Assembly (NCBI RefSeq): GCF_019264345.1
Contig: NZ_JAHVAO010000001.1
Coordinates: forward strand, 62,001 to 126,000
DNA: 64,000 bases
Source of the DNA: Marinobacter arenosus
GTDB lineage: Bacteria; Pseudomonadota; Gammaproteobacteria; Pseudomonadales; Oleiphilaceae
Direction of reading: 5' to 3'
How positions within the stretch are numbered: position 1 is the stretch's first letter; each line of letters begins with the position of its first letter. A program made the translations under genes and the position numbers. The notes under the pieces were generated by a model. The model worked only from the letters and a program-made list of their open reading frames with translations. It ran no database searches and was not told the origin of the DNA. Positions 11,095-21,372 of the stretch are shown piece after piece.

Positions 11095-11403
11095 ATGGCT
11101 ATGGCAGGATTACAGAAAATTCTCATTATTCTGTTGGTGCTGGTCCTTGTCCTGCTGGCGTTGGTGTTTTCACTCAATAACCAGATGGCCGTCTCGCTCA
11201 ACTTTCTGTTGTTCGAAACTCAACCCCACGGCGTGGCTGTCTGGATTATTATGGCATTCGTCATCGGCGCGCTTGTGGGTGTGTTGATCACCATGCTGGC
11301 AACTGTTCGTACCTCGGTTTCCCGGCGAGCGCTTCAGAAACGACTTGATCGTGCCGAGCAGGCATTGGAGAAATCCAGGGCCCAGAACGACCGGACTCTT
11401 TAA
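11095..11403 (+). CDS. lapA: LapA-family inner membrane protein
   Basis: This 102-residue protein has two hydrophobic segments (about residues 7-27 and 45-68) separated by a short polar loop, then a charged, probably coiled-coil tail. That is the layout of LapA (YciS), which works with LapB to regulate lipopolysaccharide assembly by controlling LpxC levels. The start may be the ATG at 11095 or the one at 11101; GGGAG just upstream fits 11095 slightly better. The stop codon overlaps the lapB start (TAATG), so the two are coupled. Confidence 0.88.
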   Translation: MAMAGLQKILIILLVLVLVLLALVFSLNNQMAVSLNFLLFETQPHGVAVWIIMAFVIGALVGVLITMLATVRTSVSRRALQKRLDRAEQALEKSRAQNDRTL

Positions 11404-12572
11404 TGGATATAGTGCTTCAGTGGCTGCTGCTCACTGCAGCGGTCGCAGCTGGCTGGCTTGCCGGCAGGTTAGGCAGCAATGGCCGCAGGACCCGAAAGAC
11501 CATCTCCGACGAAGAGTCGGTGCGCGACCGCCTTCAGTTTCTTTTTACCAATTACTCCGATCAGGCTGTTGAAAACTTTGTTCAATCCCTTGCGGTGAAC
11601 AAGGATACGGTCAGTTTGCATCTCTCCATTGGAAGTCACTTCCGCCTTAAAGGCGAGACAGAGCGCGCCATTCTGATTCACCAGAATTTGTTGGCCCGGC
11701 CGGAACTGCCAACGCGTTTCTCGCCACAGGTTACCCTCGAACTTGCCAAGGATTACCTCAACGCGGGCCTGCTGGACCGCGCCGAAGCATTGCTGCATCA
11801 ATTGATGGGCGATCGGGACTACGGTCGGAAGTCGGCCCAGCAGTTAATTGAGGTCTATCAGCAGGAAAAGGAGTGGGGGAAGGCGGCAGATGTGGCCCGC
11901 GCGCTGACCAAGGGCGATGCTGATCCGGGCATGTTCAAGGTGCTGGCGTACATCACCTGTGAACTCGCGGAGGAATCGTTGCGACATGACGATCGCTGGG
12001 CGGCACAGAAGCTTGCCAAAGAGGCCCTGGATTACGACCAGTCTTGTGTCAGGGCAACGCTGATTCTGATGAAGTTGCTGATTCGACAGGGCAGATTCCG
12101 GGACGCGGCGAATCAGAGTTTGAAGGTGTTTGACCAGAACCCGGAGTTTGGCCCTGAGGCGGTAGATCGACTGATGCGTCTGGAGAATGAGCACGGTGAC
12201 GTCGGGCGCCTCGGCAAGAAGCTCCGCAAACTCTACGAGAACTACCCCAGTACCAGCCTGCTTCTGGCCCTCGTTGAGTCAGTTGAGCGGTCCTTGGGGC
12301 GTCCCGCTGCGATCGATCTGTTGCGGCAGGAGCTCGAGATGCGGCCCAGTGTTCGTGGCCTGCTTCGACTGGTCGAAATGGCCGGTTATGAGAAAGGGAT
12401 GACCACGGACGAGGGCCGCCTGGTCAGCCGGATTGGTCACCTTATACTCTCTAATCGTCCAGTTTACCGCTGCGCCAATTGCGGGTTCTCCGGTCAACAG
12501 CTGCACTGGCTGTGTCCGAGCTGCAAGCAGTGGGAAACGGTGCGCCCAATCCAGGGTGTTGAAGCCGAATAA
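11403..12572 (+). CDS. lapB: lipopolysaccharide assembly protein B (TPR and rubredoxin-like)
   Basis: LapB (YciM) is an inner-membrane-anchored scaffold that promotes FtsH degradation of LpxC and so limits LPS synthesis. The 389-residue product has an N-terminal membrane segment ([18 protein letters not shown]), then several tetratricopeptide repeats (about residues 65-330), and a C-terminal rubredoxin-like zinc site with the two pairs CANCGF and CPSCKQW. Length is equal to the E. coli protein. The ATG at 11403 shares a base with the lapA stop. It is followed by pyrF 29 bp downstream. Confidence 0.95.
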   Translation: MDIVLQWLLLTAAVAAGWLAGRLGSNGRRTRKTISDEESVRDRLQFLFTNYSDQAVENFVQSLAVNKDTVSLHLSIGSHFRLKGETERAILIHQNLLARPELPTRFSPQVTLELAKDYLNAGLLDRAEALLHQLMGDRDYGRKSAQQLIEVYQQEKEWGKAADVARALTKGDADPGMFKVLAYITCELAEESLRHDDRWAAQKLAKEALDYDQSCVRATLILMKLLIRQGRFRDAANQSLKVFDQNPEFGPEAVDRLMRLENEHGDVGRLGKKLRKLYENYPSTSLLLALVESVERSLGRPAAIDLLRQELEMRPSVRGLLRLVEMAGYEKGMTTDEGRLVSRIGHLILSNRPVYRCANCGFSGQQLHWLCPSCKQWETVRPIQGVEAE

Positions 12573-12601
12573 CTTTTCTGACATTCCGCAGGACATTGAA
12601 C

Positions 12602-13312
12602 GTGCAAAACGCTAACGATCCAAAGATTATCGTCGCCCTGGATTTTCCTTCCGAGAATCCGGCCCTGGAGCTGGTGGACAAGCTGGACCCCGCAAAATGC
12701 CGCCTGAAGGTGGGCAAAGAACTGTTCACCCGTTCTGGTCCCCAGTTGGTTCAGGGGCTGCAACGGCGGGGCTTCGACGTCTTCCTGGATCTGAAATTTC
12801 ATGACATCCCCAACACCACCTCCGCTGCGGTGGCGGCTGCGGCAGATCTGGGGGTGTGGATGGTGAATGTGCATGCCTCCGGCGGCGAGAAGATGATGAT
12901 CGCCTGTCGGGAGCGCCTGGAAGCGTATGGTACCGAGCGTCCATTGCTTATCGCGGTAACGGTGCTAACCAGCATGAGCGCAGAGGATCTTTCGGGGATC
13001 GGCATTGGTGAGTCGCCGGAGGCGCATGTGTCACGGCTTGCAACCCTGACTCGGAATTGTGGCCTGGATGGAGTGGTGTGTTCGGCCCAGGAGGCGCCAA
13101 CCCTGAAGGCTGAGCAGGGCGCCGACTTCAAGCTGGTTACGCCGGGTATTCGGCCATTGAGTGCCGCCAGGGGTGACCAGCAACGAATTATGACGCCAAG
13201 TGACGCGCTGCGTGCCGGCAGTGATTACCTGGTGATTGGTCGACCCATTACCCAGGCGCCCGATCCGCTGGCGGCCCTGGAAGCGATTCATCAGGAAACG
13301 GCGGCTCCCTGA
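12602..13312 (+). CDS. pyrF: orotidine 5'-phosphate decarboxylase
   Basis: PyrF makes UMP from OMP in the last step of pyrimidine synthesis. Domain evidence: an IIVALDFPS start, the catalytic [10 protein letters not shown] motif (Asp-x-Lys-x-x-Asp), and [18 protein letters not shown] near the C-terminus for phosphate binding. I place the start at GTG 12602 rather than at TTG 12596, because AGGA at 12590-12593 lies 8 bases before the GTG but only 2 before the TTG. This gives 236 residues. It is followed by a strong bidirectional terminator. The pyrimidine gene pyrD lies 8 kb away. Confidence 0.96.
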   Translation: MQNANDPKIIVALDFPSENPALELVDKLDPAKCRLKVGKELFTRSGPQLVQGLQRRGFDVFLDLKFHDIPNTTSAAVAAAADLGVWMVNVHASGGEKMMIACRERLEAYGTERPLLIAVTVLTSMSAEDLSGIGIGESPEAHVSRLATLTRNCGLDGVVCSAQEAPTLKAEQGADFKLVTPGIRPLSAARGDQQRIMTPSDALRAGSDYLVIGRPITQAPDPLAALEAIHQETAAP

Positions 13313-13342
13313 GTCGCCTGAGCTTGTGCCTGGTCAGAAATG

Positions 13343-13379
13343 AAAAAAGCCGCTGATTCAGAGAATCAGCGGCTTTTTT
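13343..13379. terminator. bidirectional rho-independent terminator between pyrF and tRNA-Asn
   Basis: An 11-bp perfect stem GCCGCTGATTC / GAATCAGCGGC with an AGA loop is flanked by six A on the left and six T on the right. It can stop pyrF transcripts from the left and tRNA-Asn transcripts from the right. Confidence 0.95.
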
Positions 13380-13385
13380 GAATAG

Positions 13386-13461
13386 TGGCTCCCCGAGCTG
13401 GGCTCGAACCAGCGACAAACGGATTAACAGTCCGTTGCTCTACCAACTGAGCTATCGGGGA
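13386..13461 (-). tRNA. tRNA-Asn (GTT), copy 1
   Basis: Read on the minus strand the 76-base gene folds as a cloverleaf: acceptor TCCCCGA pairs with TCGGGGA, the anticodon loop CTGTTAA holds GTT, the T-arm has GGTTCGAGCC, and CCA is encoded. It is identical to the second copy at 27997-28072. Confidence 0.98.
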
Positions 13462-13485
13462 ACGTCGTCGTGTGACGAGGCGCGT

Positions 13486-13514
13486 ATATTAAGGTGGCTA
13501 TACGGCCTCGTCAA
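13486..13514 (-). promoter_or_regulatory. sigma70 promoter of tRNA-Asn copy 1
   Basis: On the minus strand TTGACG (13514-13509) and TAATAT (13491-13486) are separated by exactly 17 bases. The -10 is followed by a GC-rich ACGCGCC discriminator, which is typical of stringently controlled stable-RNA promoters. The tRNA starts 24 bases downstream of the -10. The arrangement matches that of copy 2. Confidence 0.9.
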
Positions 13515-13531
13515 CCCCTGAGCAGAACTTT

Positions 13532-14716
13532 TTAGCCGAGCGCCTTCTGCAGCCGCTCGATCGCTTTTTGAAGGTTTTCCATGCTGGTGGCAAAGCTCAG
13601 GCGCATGTGGCCCGGAGCACCGAAGGCAGAGCCTGGGACGATCGCAACGCCGGCGTCCGTCAGCAGTTTTTCGGCAAACTCCACGTCGGTGCTAACGCTG
13701 TTGTCGGCATCAATGGCTCCCTGGAAGCTCGGGAACACATAGAACGTGCCGTCGCCGTTCAGGCACTCAACGCCCGGCAGCTTGTTCAGGGCACCCACCA
13801 GCCAGTCGTGCCGTTCCTTGAACGCTTTGACCATCTCGCCCACGCACGCCTGATCACCGTCCAGAGCGGCTGCAGCAGCTGCCTGGGAGATAGAGCAGGG
13901 GTTGGACGTGCTCTGGGACTGGATCTTCTTCATGGCGCCGATGATCTTGGCTGGGCCGGCCGCATAACCGATACGCCAGCCAGTCATGGAGTAGGCCTTT
14001 GAAACACCGTTCAGCACGAAGGTACGTTCATAGAGTTCGGGACAGGCGTTCACAATGTTGCAGAACGGCTGGCCAGTCCAGAGGATCGGCTCATACATGT
14101 CGTCGGTGGCGATCATGATGTTCGGATGCTTCTTCAGCACCTCGCCAATGGCCTTCAGCTCATCCATGGAGTAGGCCATGCCACTCGGGTTGGACGGACT
14201 GTTGATCACGAACAGGCGGGTACGCTCGGTAATCGCGTTCTCCAACTGCTCAGGTGTGATCTTGAACCGGGTGTCGGCGCCGGTTTCGATGATCACTGGT
14301 TTGCCCTCGGCTACCAGCACCATATCCGGGTAGGATACCCAGTAGGGTGCCGGAATGATCGCTTCATCACCCGAGTTGAGGGTGGCAAGTGCCAGGTTGA
14401 AAAAGCTCTGCTTGCCACCACTGGATACCAGTATCTGGTTGGCTTCGTAATCCAGGCCGTTGTCCCTTTTGAACTTCGCAATAATCGCTTTTTTCAGGGC
14501 CGGCGTACCATCCACGGCGGTATACTTGGTCTGGCCGTTGTTGATGGCTTCAATGGCTGCCTGTTTGATGTGATCGGGGGTGTCGAAGTCCGGCTCGCCT
14601 GCACCCAGGCCAATGATGTCCTGGCCGGCTGCGCGAAGTTCCGCGGCCTTGTTGGTGACTGCGAGGGTGGGAGAGGGCTTGATAGCCTGTACTCGGCTGG
14701 AAAGTTGAAGGTCCAA
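13532..14716 (-). CDS. aspC: class I aspartate-type aminotransferase
   Basis: A PLP-dependent aminotransferase of 394 residues, of the subgroup resembling Thermus aspartate aminotransferase, that probably exchanges amino groups between aspartate and 2-oxoglutarate. Motifs: GLGAGEPDFDTP, NSPSNPSG, and the PLP lysine in NGVSKAYSMTGWRIGY (Lys240). I chose the TTG at 14716 as start. It follows AAGGAG with a 7-base spacer and begins MDLQLSSRVQ. The open frame continues further upstream but that part looks non-conserved and runs into the uvrB region. Its divergent neighbour is uvrB, as in Pseudomonas. Substrate preference cannot be read from sequence alone. Confidence 0.9.
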   Translation of the reverse strand: MDLQLSSRVQAIKPSPTLAVTNKAAELRAAGQDIIGLGAGEPDFDTPDHIKQAAIEAINNGQTKYTAVDGTPALKKAIIAKFKRDNGLDYEANQILVSSGGKQSFFNLALATLNSGDEAIIPAPYWVSYPDMVLVAEGKPVIIETGADTRFKITPEQLENAITERTRLFVINSPSNPSGMAYSMDELKAIGEVLKKHPNIMIATDDMYEPILWTGQPFCNIVNACPELYERTFVLNGVSKAYSMTGWRIGYAAGPAKIIGAMKKIQSQSTSNPCSISQAAAAAALDGDQACVGEMVKAFKERHDWLVGALNKLPGVECLNGDGTFYVFPSFQGAIDADNSVSTDVEFAEKLLTDAGVAIVPGSAFGAPGHMRLSFATSMENLQKAIERLQKALG

Positions 14717-14914
14717 ACTTGCGCTCCTTAAAGCTGCGTCTGATAGGGCTGCGATCGGCTGGCAATCGGTCCATGAGCCATGGCATTGGCTGATTTTCGC
14801 CCAGCCGTCGATCGCACTGATGGTATCATGAAGCCGGCGTAACGCTAAATTTCTCGATGGTGCAGGCCTGCTAAATGGCTGGCGCTGCCAAAAACCGGAG
14901 GTTGTCCGCCTATT

Positions 14915-16972
<2,058 letters not shown>

Positions 16973-18091
16973 TCAGGCGTCTCGTTTGGGGCCGACGATG
17001 ACGGCGGCCTGGAGTGGTTGCAGCCGACCGTAACGGGACATCTTGTCGAAGATCCGCCGGTCGATCGGCAAATACTGCTTGTCGGCGACGGTTTCGCCGG
17101 CGTCGACATCGATTTCCGGGTCGTGGAGATAGACGAACTGATCGTCGATTGCGCAGACGGTCACCCAGTGGGGAACCCGGCTTCGGTTCAATTGCCAGGT
17201 GCTGATCAGGATGACGGGAATGCGGCCGTGATGAAGCGCCTGCTCCATGCCCTCGAGCGTCAACGGGTCGTGATGCAGCTCAATCCCGGTTTGCCCGATG
17301 TCGTGCAGAAAGCCCTCGTGAACCAGTTCCAGCACCCGCTTTTTGTCTTCATTCCTGACCGTGTCCTTGAACAGGGCGCCTTCCTTGCTGATCCAGGCAC
17401 TGGCGTGAAAGCCACGGTGCCAGGCGGACAGTGCCAACCCGTGGGGGCCGCAGCCTCCATGACCTGCCAGCATGAAAATGGTGGTGGCCTCGCGCCAGAG
17501 CTTGAGCTCTTCCAGTGTGGTGACCGGTTGCGCCTCATCCAGCGCGGCCATGGCCATGATCAATGCCGCGGGACCACAAGAGAAGTCGGTGGTTTGCGGG
17601 TAGTACGGCACCGCGGGATACTGCTTTGAAGGCTCGTAGAACAGAATGCGGCGTTCAAACCGCAAGGCGTTGCCGTGGTCCTCGTAATAGTCCCGATAAG
17701 TGCCAAACTGACGGTAGCCAAGGCGTTTGTAGAGGTTGATCGCCGGATGGTTGTCCTCACGCACCTCCAGTCGCATGATGATGCGACCTGCGTCGACTGC
17801 TTCCCGTTCAGACGCACGGACCAGTTTCTCGCCAGCGCCAAGGCCACGGGCTTTGGGCGACACGGCGATCGAATAGATTCGGGCAAGCCGGGTGGCTGCG
17901 CTCATCAGGACCAGGCAATACCCCACCAGCTGGTTGTCCATAGTTGCGACAAGCAGCCGGTCCCGGGGCATTTCGAGAAACCGGCGGAAACTGCGCCGGG
18001 AAATTCGATCCTCTGAGAAACACTGGTTTTCCAGTCGGACCAGATCGTCGAGGTCGGTCTGGATGGCCTGTCTGATCTGGAGTTCGGACAT
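16973..18091 (-). CDS. GNAT acetyltransferase fused to a C39-like cysteine peptidase
   Basis: This 372-residue protein has two parts. Residues 1-150 form a GNAT N-acetyltransferase resembling RimI, with the acetyl-CoA loop ARGLGAGEKL (81-90) and a NLYKRLGY tail motif. Residues 160-372 form a papain-like peptidase of the C39 type: Cys172 in DFSCGPAALIMAM, His308 in RVPHWVTV, and Asp324 in YLHDPE form a plausible catalytic triad. No signal peptide or ABC transporter is attached, so it is likely cytoplasmic. It is divergent from the RimK-like ligase (200 bp between starts); I recall such pairs in other gammaproteobacteria. Together they suggest modification and trimming of a peptide or protein tail, but the substrate is unknown. 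It ends flush with uvrB, tail to tail. Confidence 0.85.
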   Translation of the reverse strand: MSELQIRQAIQTDLDDLVRLENQCFSEDRISRRSFRRFLEMPRDRLLVATMDNQLVGYCLVLMSAATRLARIYSIAVSPKARGLGAGEKLVRASEREAVDAGRIIMRLEVREDNHPAINLYKRLGYRQFGTYRDYYEDHGNALRFERRILFYEPSKQYPAVPYYPQTTDFSCGPAALIMAMAALDEAQPVTTLEELKLWREATTIFMLAGHGGCGPHGLALSAWHRGFHASAWISKEGALFKDTVRNEDKKRVLELVHEGFLHDIGQTGIELHHDPLTLEGMEQALHHGRIPVILISTWQLNRSRVPHWVTVCAIDDQFVYLHDPEIDVDAGETVADKQYLPIDRRIFDKMSRYGRLQPLQAAVIVGPKRDA

Positions 18092-18290
18092 GGTGTTGGA
18101 GCCTTGATGGGAGTGTTGGGAGCAAGCTGGAAAGGTTTCTTGCCGGCGCTATTATGAGTCATGGCCGATACTTGAAAAATAGCCGAAGTATGCGTAAAAG
18201 CACGCATTAGTTGAGGATTGTTTCGGTTTCGGCCCGAGCGTATCGTTGCCCAAAACAATCAGGCAGAACCTTCAGGGAGGAGCGCCTTCG
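18092..18290. promoter_or_regulatory. divergent promoter region of the GNAT-C39 / RimK-like pair
   Basis: The 199-base gap serves both genes. It contains a short inverted repeat ATGCGT / ACGCAT (18190-18195 and 18202-18207) and a wider one GATTGTTT / AAACAATC (18216-18223 and 18253-18260). Either could be an operator. I could not assign -10/-35 boxes with confidence. Confidence 0.3.
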
Positions 18291-19790
18291 ATGTCCCGTT
18301 TGCTTATAGTGGTGGATCGCGCAAAAGACTGGTCTCCGTATTACCCCAGCGAAGATGTTCTGACGTTCGACGAGTACCTGCAATTTTCGGCGCCTGCCTC
18401 CAGCCGGGTGCGGGTGATCAATCTGTGTCAGAGCGCCCGGTATCTGAGCCGGGGTTACTACTGTTCACTGCTGGCCGAAGCCCGCGGCCATCATGTGGTG
18501 CCGTCGGTGATGACGCTCAATGACCTCAGCCGGAAAGGGCTTTTCTCCCTGCAACTGGACGAATTGGACGACAGCGTCGTTAACTGGCTGGACGCTTCCG
18601 GGTCCGCCATTGATCCGGCCACGGACGGGCAAGAGGCGACGCACGAGGTCAGGGTGCGGACCTATTTCGGCCAGGCCGCGCAACCCGAGTTGAAGCCCGT
18701 CGCCCGCGCGCTGTTTGACCGCTTTCCCTGTCCAATCCTCGAGGTGGTGTTCAAGTGCCGCAAAGGCTGGCAGATCGAGTCCATGAAACCGGCCGCACCG
18801 GCGGATCTGGACGAGCAGGAGCAGGATGCCTTCGCGGCAGCACTGGACCGGTTCAGCAGCATGATCTGGCGAAAGCCGCGTACCCGGCGCCGCTACCGTT
18901 ATGACCTGGCCATTCTGGTCAACCCTGAAGAAGAAATGCCCCCCAGCGACAAGCTGGCGCTCAAACGCTTCGAGAAGGCCGGGCGCAAACTTGGTATTAA
19001 CGTTGAGCAGATTACCCGACGCGATTATATGCGGCTGCCGGAATACGATGGCCTGTTCATCCGCGAAACCACGGCAATCGACCATCACACCTACCGGTTT
19101 GCCCGTCGGGCTGAGGCCGAGGGCATGGTGGTCATTGATGACCCGGTGTCCATTCTGAAATGCACCAACAAGGTGTTCCTGGCGGACTTGCTGAAAAACA
19201 ACAAGGTACCGACGCCCAAGACCCTGATTCTATCGAGGGACCAGAAACAGCCAGTGGAGCAGATCATTGAGGAATTGGGTTTGCCGGTGGTCATCAAGAT
19301 CCCGGATGGTGCCTTCTCCCGTGGCGTAACCAAGGCCGAGGACGAGGCAACCCTTCGCGCCGGCCTGAAGGCTCTGTTCAAACAGTCTGCCCTGGTGCTG
19401 GCACAGGAATACCTCTACACCGACTATGACTGGCGAATTGGCGTTCTTGGCGGCAGAGCCATTTATGCCTGCAAATATATGATGGTGAAGGGCCACTGGC
19501 AGATCTATCAGCACGGGGAGTCCAGCAGCGAGAGCGGCGATTTTGAGACCATGCCAACGTACGAAGTTCCGCGAAACGTAATTCAGGCGGCACTGAACGC
19601 TACCCGGCTGATTGGCAATGGCCTCTACGGGGTGGATATCAAACAGTCAGGTAACCGCGTTGCCGTTATTGAAGTCAACGACAACCCCAGCATTGACGCG
19701 GGCGTGGAAGACCGCTTTCTCGGCGGTGAACTCTACACGCTGATCATGCAGGAGTTCCTGTCGCGCATGGAGGACAAACGGCGCCGCTAG
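18291..19790 (+). CDS. RimK-like ATP-grasp ligase with N-terminal RLAN-type domain
   Basis: The C-terminal half of this 499-residue protein (about 280-490) is an ATP-grasp domain of the RimK family, with IKIPDGAFSRGV, LAQEYLYTDYDWRIGVL, and the metal-binding EVNDNPSID. RimK enzymes form peptide-like bonds between a carboxylate and an amino acid, often glutamate. The N-terminal 200 residues (VVDRAKDW..., LCQSARYLSRGYYCSLLAEARGH) form a separate RLAN-like domain not found in classic RimK. I start at ATG 18291, behind AGGGAGG; the frame opens 45 bases upstream without a ribosome site. It is divergent from the GNAT/C39 gene. The 3' end overlaps the CDF gene by 4 bp, tail to tail. Confidence 0.87.
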   Translation: MSRLLIVVDRAKDWSPYYPSEDVLTFDEYLQFSAPASSRVRVINLCQSARYLSRGYYCSLLAEARGHHVVPSVMTLNDLSRKGLFSLQLDELDDSVVNWLDASGSAIDPATDGQEATHEVRVRTYFGQAAQPELKPVARALFDRFPCPILEVVFKCRKGWQIESMKPAAPADLDEQEQDAFAAALDRFSSMIWRKPRTRRRYRYDLAILVNPEEEMPPSDKLALKRFEKAGRKLGINVEQITRRDYMRLPEYDGLFIRETTAIDHHTYRFARRAEAEGMVVIDDPVSILKCTNKVFLADLLKNNKVPTPKTLILSRDQKQPVEQIIEELGLPVVIKIPDGAFSRGVTKAEDEATLRAGLKALFKQSALVLAQEYLYTDYDWRIGVLGGRAIYACKYMMVKGHWQIYQHGESSSESGDFETMPTYEVPRNVIQAALNATRLIGNGLYGVDIKQSGNRVAVIEVNDNPSIDAGVEDRFLGGELYTLIMQEFLSRMEDKRRR

Positions 19791-20968
19791 GCGCCGTTTG
19801 TCCGGTCCTGAGGCGCGCTTATCCAGATCCGCACGCTCCCGAACCAGGTATAATCGGCCAACGCTTCCCGAACCCGGTCGACCGTGATGATGTCGCTGTC
19901 CGCGGAATTGTCGAAGAACAGCTCCAGGTAAACCTTGTTCTTCAGGTAGTGCAGGCGCAGGCGAGTGTTCGACGGTAACTCGCCAACGTGTTGGGCGAGG
20001 AGCTCCAGGATTTCCTCGCGATTGGGGAGCCGCTCGGACGTTCGAGGTTGATCCTCGTCGTTCTCCGCGTCTATGTGAAAATTGATATCCCGAATATTCT
20101 CCAGTGCGTGGCGCATACCGCCGACGACCTGCATGCCGATTTGATGGCCTTCGGAGACGCTGATGTCTGGCCGAACCACGAGGTGGATGTCGAGCAGTAT
20201 GTCGTGTCCCATCCTGCGGCTGCGCAGTTCATGAACGTTTCTCACGCCGTCGGTCTGGCGGGCAATATCCTTGAGCATGTCGGTGTCTTCCGGAGACAGG
20301 CCGGTGTCGACGAGCTCTTTGACGCTGTCCCAGGTGAATCTCCAGCCAACATGAATAATGATGCCGGCGATGACGACCGCCGCGAGCACGTCGAGCCAGA
20401 GCATGCCTGCCATGGCACCGAGGGTGGAAAACAGCACGACAATCGAGGAGAACGCGTCGGTTCGACTGTGCCAGGCGTTGGCAATGATAAGGTCGGACCG
20501 GATTTCCTTACCCACCCGCCGGGTGTAGTGATAAATCCACTCCTTGCCGGCTACTGACAGGCCCGCTGCAACCAAAACCGGCCAACCGGGGACGATATCG
20601 GCCTTACCCTCAATCAGTCTCAGGGTGTTTTCCCAGGCGAGTGCTGCACCGACGGCAATCAGTATGCTGCCAAGCACCAGGGTTCCAAAGGTTTCGATGC
20701 GTTGGTGACCGTAAGGGTGGTCGTCATCCGGCTCCTGTCGGGAAACCTTCATGACGCCAAGCACCACCAGATCGGATGCAACATCGCTGAACGAGTGAAT
20801 GCCATCCACCAACAACGCCTGGGAGTGGAAAAGGGTGCCCGCAATGACTTTGATGATGCCCAGAACGGCATCGAGAATCATTCCTATAATAGTGACGCTG
20901 AAGGCGGCCTTCATTTCCGTGGCCAGGTTTTCCCGGTTACGTTTTGCCGGTGAAACGGGCTCTTCCAT
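19787..20968 (-). CDS. cation diffusion facilitator transporter
   Basis: A 393-residue inner membrane antiporter of the CDF family that exports divalent metals such as Zn2+, Fe2+ or Mn2+ in exchange for protons. About six membrane segments lie in residues 20-225. Metal-site motifs are ALLVDGIHSFSDVASD in helix 2 and AWHSRTDAFSS in helix 5. A cytoplasmic C-terminal domain follows (about 225-390) that is longer than in FieF, with a linker rich in Asp/Glu. The ATG at 20968 is preceded by GGAG. Metal specificity cannot be decided. No regulator gene is adjacent. Confidence 0.9.
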   Translation of the reverse strand: MEEPVSPAKRNRENLATEMKAAFSVTIIGMILDAVLGIIKVIAGTLFHSQALLVDGIHSFSDVASDLVVLGVMKVSRQEPDDDHPYGHQRIETFGTLVLGSILIAVGAALAWENTLRLIEGKADIVPGWPVLVAAGLSVAGKEWIYHYTRRVGKEIRSDLIIANAWHSRTDAFSSIVVLFSTLGAMAGMLWLDVLAAVVIAGIIIHVGWRFTWDSVKELVDTGLSPEDTDMLKDIARQTDGVRNVHELRSRRMGHDILLDIHLVVRPDISVSEGHQIGMQVVGGMRHALENIRDINFHIDAENDEDQPRTSERLPNREEILELLAQHVGELPSNTRLRLHYLKNKVYLELFFDNSADSDIITVDRVREALADYTWFGSVRIWISAPQDRTNGA

Positions 20969-21118
20969 CAGGTTGCTCCAAAATTTGGATGATGTGTCAG
21001 TATAACGTTATTACTTGGGGCTGTAGGGGGCATTTTTCAGGCACCCTGTGCACTATTTATGCACAATGTTGCTGAATTGTGACTGGCTAACATTTTGGTC
21101 ATGTTTACTCAATACCTT

Positions 21119-21330
21119 CTCAAAAAAATTATAAGATATTGAAAATAAAGGATAAATTAACTGATCAAAAAATGATCAATTTGTAGAGTGGCGCAGTTAT
21201 CAAGGGATGGCAAACGTTGCCCCGCGATTTTCAACAGGTTTATCCACAGATTCCGTGGAAAAGATTTTGAGAGCTGCCTCAGTCGGTCATTTAGCACTGA
21301 TTTTCCATGGGAAAGCGATGCTGTGGAAAA
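21119..21330. other. AT-rich block followed by clustered DnaA boxes
   Basis: The spacer 20969-21372 holds no gene. Bases 21119-21185 are about four-fifths A/T and contain two GATC sites 11 bp apart (21163 and 21174). Downstream lie two perfect matches to the DnaA box TTWTNCACA: TTATCCACA at 21240-21248 (plus) and TTTTCCACA at 21322-21330 (minus). Two one-off matches, TTTTCAACA at 21228-21236 (plus) and TTTTCCACG at 21254-21262 (minus), lie beside them. This resembles an origin or a DnaA-controlled promoter. A TATACT element at 21338-21343 could be the pyrD -10. Confidence 0.6.
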
Positions 21331-21372
21331 CTTCCGGTATACTGCGCGCACTCATTGGCAAGGAGTTTTCAG

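Noticed and set aside
14717..14914. LexA/SOS box upstream of uvrB
   Set aside because: No CTGT-N8-ACAG palindrome is visible in the 198-base gap.
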